Positions 61,641 through 64,000 of a stretch of 64,000 nt of DNA are shown here, piece by piece (position 1 is the stretch's first letter; every line of letters starts with the position of its first letter). Where the stretch lies: assembly GCA_032358255.1 (NCBI GenBank), contig JAULBX010030817.1, forward strand, positions 62,001 to 126,000, in the 5' to 3' direction. The position numbers were made by a program, and so were the translations under genes. The DNA comes from Heterotrichella gracilis (lineage: Eukaryota > Sar > Xanthophyceae > Tribonematales > Xanthonemataceae). The notes below the pieces were generated by a model, which was not told where the DNA came from, searched no databases, and saw only the letters and a program-made list of their open reading frames with translations.

Positions 61641-63406
61641 ATGTCGTCCCTTGCAGCCGCCCGGGCCGATAACTTCTACTTCCCGCCGGAGTGGGACCCA
61701 TCCAAGGGAGGCCTCAACAAGGTATCAGCCATATGCATGCATATAGGTGTTTGCTCACCTTGTGGTTGCCTTTGTTGCGGACTGTGCGTGCGCGCATATT
61801 GTTGCGTTACTATTTCTTTAGGCTCCCAAACTTCTCTATTACATTGCTGGCTCCAATGCCAAACATCCATTGCAATGCCTGTACCATGCACGTGAACTAC
61901 CATATCCAACCCGCCCATTCTCCTACTGTCCACCTGACAGCAACCTGTCGTGCCTGCAGTTCCATGGCCAGCATGCGCTGCGCGAGCGCGCCAAGAAAAT
62001 TGACCAGGGCATCCTGGTTATCAGATTCGAAATGCCCTTCAATGTGTGGTGCTCGGGGTGCGGCCACCTGATAGGCAAGGGCGTGCGCTTCAACGCAGAG
62101 AAGAAGCAGATCGGGAACTACCACTCCACCAAGATATGGTCCTTTGGCATGAAGGCGCCCTGCTGCGGGCAGCGCATCGAGGTGCACACAGACCCAAAGA
62201 ACACCGAGTATGTGGTGGCGGAGGGGGCAAAGCGGAAGGTGAGGCAGTGCACAGCGCCGGAACACTCCTCTCACACTGCACATGGCACGCAAAATTCTGC
62301 ATTGAGTGGTCCATGCCCGCAACTATGCATGTTTGTTCATCCATGCCAGCATGACTTGAGCGGCATGGGCATGCCCGCATGGCGCCGGTCCACCCCAGCA
62401 CCCTCTGCCAGGTCGGGGCACACACTAGTTGTTACTGTCTACTTTACACACGGAAACCCACTCACCTTGGAGTGTCACCTCTGCACAGCAGCAGCGCCAC
62501 CACCCGCGCACTGACACACACACACCCCGTTCCCCACGCCCTCAGACCCAGACCTGGCAGGCCGCCTCCGCCGAGACCCTGGAGCTCCCCGACCCAGCTG
62601 AGCGCCAGGCCATGGTGGACGACCCCTTGGCAGCGCTGGAGCACAACGTGGAGGACAGACGTGCAGCGGTGGCCAGGCGCACCGAGTTTGAGGCGCTGCG
62701 CGAGGACAGCGCCGCCAAGCACAAGGATGACTACACGCTGAACAAGGCGCTGCGCAGGAGGCTGAGGTGGATGTTGATAATCCCAATCGCCACACTCTCT
62801 TCACCCTACTGCCCTATTTGTGCCCCCCTTTAAAGGTGTCATGCCCTCCCAGAAGCCATGGCACGCAGGATGGCACCATTGCTCCACTTTGGGGAGTGGG
62901 GGTGAGCATACATGCATGCGTGTGATGGAGCTGGGGAGGGGTGGTGGCGCCGTATGCAGCACGCATGGATGACATTGATGGAACATGTACTGGGGAAGGA
63001 TGTGGGGTACTGCCCGCCACCCCGTGCTGGCGCCTGACGGCGTGCTGTTGCGACACGCAGGGCTGTGCGCAAGGACGAGTCGCAGCGTGAGGAGCGGCGG
63101 CGGGAGCTGGGCCTTGCTGACCACGTGGCGCTGCTGCCGCATGCAAAGGGCGATGCCGCAGTGGCCGCGCTCATGCCCTACGGCGACCCCAAGGCCTTTG
63201 ATCGCAACTGGCGCCACAGGCGTAGGGAGATTGCGGCGCAGTCCATCTTTGACACGCCGGCGGCCGCCCGGGGGAAGGGGGTCAAGCGTTGCGCGCCTGG
63301 GTCTGATGGCAAGGCGGGGAGTGTGCAGGTCAAGGCGGCGCTGCTGGCCAAGCGGCGGCGATTGGATCCGGGTGTGAAGCTTGGGGTGGGGCTGGGGGGA
63401 AAGTAG
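61641..63406 (+). CDS. YJU2B: YJU2B/CCDC130, Yju2-family (CWC16) splicing protein
   Basis: Yju2/CWC16 proteins join the spliceosome around branching and are nuclear. Four exons (61641-61721, 61960-62238, 62546-62766, 63061-63406) give 308 residues. The start MSSLAAARADNFYFPPEW is the family hallmark. The conserved core continues with FHGQHALRERAKKIDQGILV, the CxxC pair in NVWCSGCGHLIGKGVRFNAE, and a CC pair in KAPCCGQRIEVHTDPKN, together a zinc-binding fold. NYHSTKIWSF is typical too. The C-terminal half is charged and helical, ending in a basic tail (AKRRRLDPGVKL). It is of the CCDC130 rather than CCDC94 branch, judged from the N terminus. Confidence 0.95.
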
Positions 63407-64000
63407 GGTTGCAGGGTGCTGGGGATTGAGGTGCCCGGCCGCCACGGGATGCACATGTCGCGGGTTTGAATTATTGCTCAGTGATGGCTTTGGCATTATC
63501 ATTTCCCGCTACGGCAGTACTTGCTGTGTTGTTCAGCAAGGGCATGGGTTTGCCGTGGTGCAGGGGCAGCTTAGGATCTTCCCCTGTACCTGGCTGGGGA
63601 ATTTTTTTAAACTGTAGTTCTCGTCCTGCTTTGTACTTCTGGCTATTTCTTGTGCTTTCTCCGTCTGTGTTTTTCTGAGGTGTCTTTTTTTAAGTTTAAA
63701 TTGAGAAAGAGGTGTGCTATTTCATTGCCCTCGATCACTCTAAATCTCGTTGTTGTTCCGTCACACCCTCACTGATGGTGTGCAGTTTTGAAGTGAGGAC
63801 AAGCGGTCCTCTGTTGCCCTAGAGGTGGGCGTTGGTCCCTGCGTTGGTCCAAGGCAACTCTTGAAGTGACTGTTATTCCCACAAAAATAAAATGTATTTT
63901 TCTCCAGCTTTTCTCGACAGGCTGGTGACTGGGGGTGACGTCGCCTTGACAGTGTCAGTGTAGCCTATGGCTTTCTGAGCCGCGACGGGTACTTTATTAT
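63407..64000. other. Right-end region without a supported gene
   Basis: This is the YJU2B 3' untranslated region and beyond. It contains a tRNA T-arm-like CGCGGGTTTGAATTA near 63451-63465 and T-rich stretches near 63600-63710. No gene is supported. Confidence 0.5.

Overview
The window is nuclear DNA of a eukaryote, most likely a chlorophyte green alga and probably a Chlorella-like trebouxiophyte (inference). The DNA is GC-rich and genes are cut by many short introns with GTGAG/GTGGG donors and CAG acceptors. A chloroplast-envelope lipid-transfer gene (TGD2) marks a plastid-bearing lineage. A TRP-type channel, a family known from green algae but not land plants, points to an alga. A short TTTAGGG-type telomere-like array lies in one intron. 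Many introns are full of CA/TG and GCATGC simple sequence.

Ten protein-coding genes were assembled by hand from splice sites; in every model the exon phases close exactly. From left to right they are: TAF8 (minus), TGD2 (plus), Sec61 alpha (minus), a TRP-like cation channel (plus), NOSIP/CSU1-type E3 ligase (minus), a small tail-anchored orphan (plus), a Lys/Arg-rich orphan (minus), a SERAC1-like ARM plus alpha/beta-hydrolase protein (minus), ETF-ubiquinone oxidoreductase (minus), a giant golgin-84-like protein (plus, 33 exons, about 2,696 residues) and YJU2B/CCDC130 (plus). That makes eleven entries; the Lys/Arg-rich one is the least certain. They are unrelated housekeeping genes with no operon logic. 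Several are divergent pairs sharing 0.7-2.1 kb between their starts.

The non-genic parts hold a non-autonomous 717-bp DNA transposon with 30-bp inverted ends and a TA duplication (18.2-18.9 kb), a 172-nt imperfect foldback in an ETF-QO intron, a perfect 36-bp palindrome, a 17-bp inverted repeat between the Sec61 and TRP starts, a SINE-like tRNA relic and several short tandem repeats. Regions 1-1.4 kb, 8.1-10 kb, 24.3-25.6 kb, 27.2-28.7 kb and 41.5-43.6 kb show no gene I can support.

The most unusual content is the golgin gene. It has a recognisable golgin-84 membrane anchor but is several times the usual length. One 2.1-kb exon carries a heptad-phased array of 35-residue modules organised into repeated 161-residue higher-order units.
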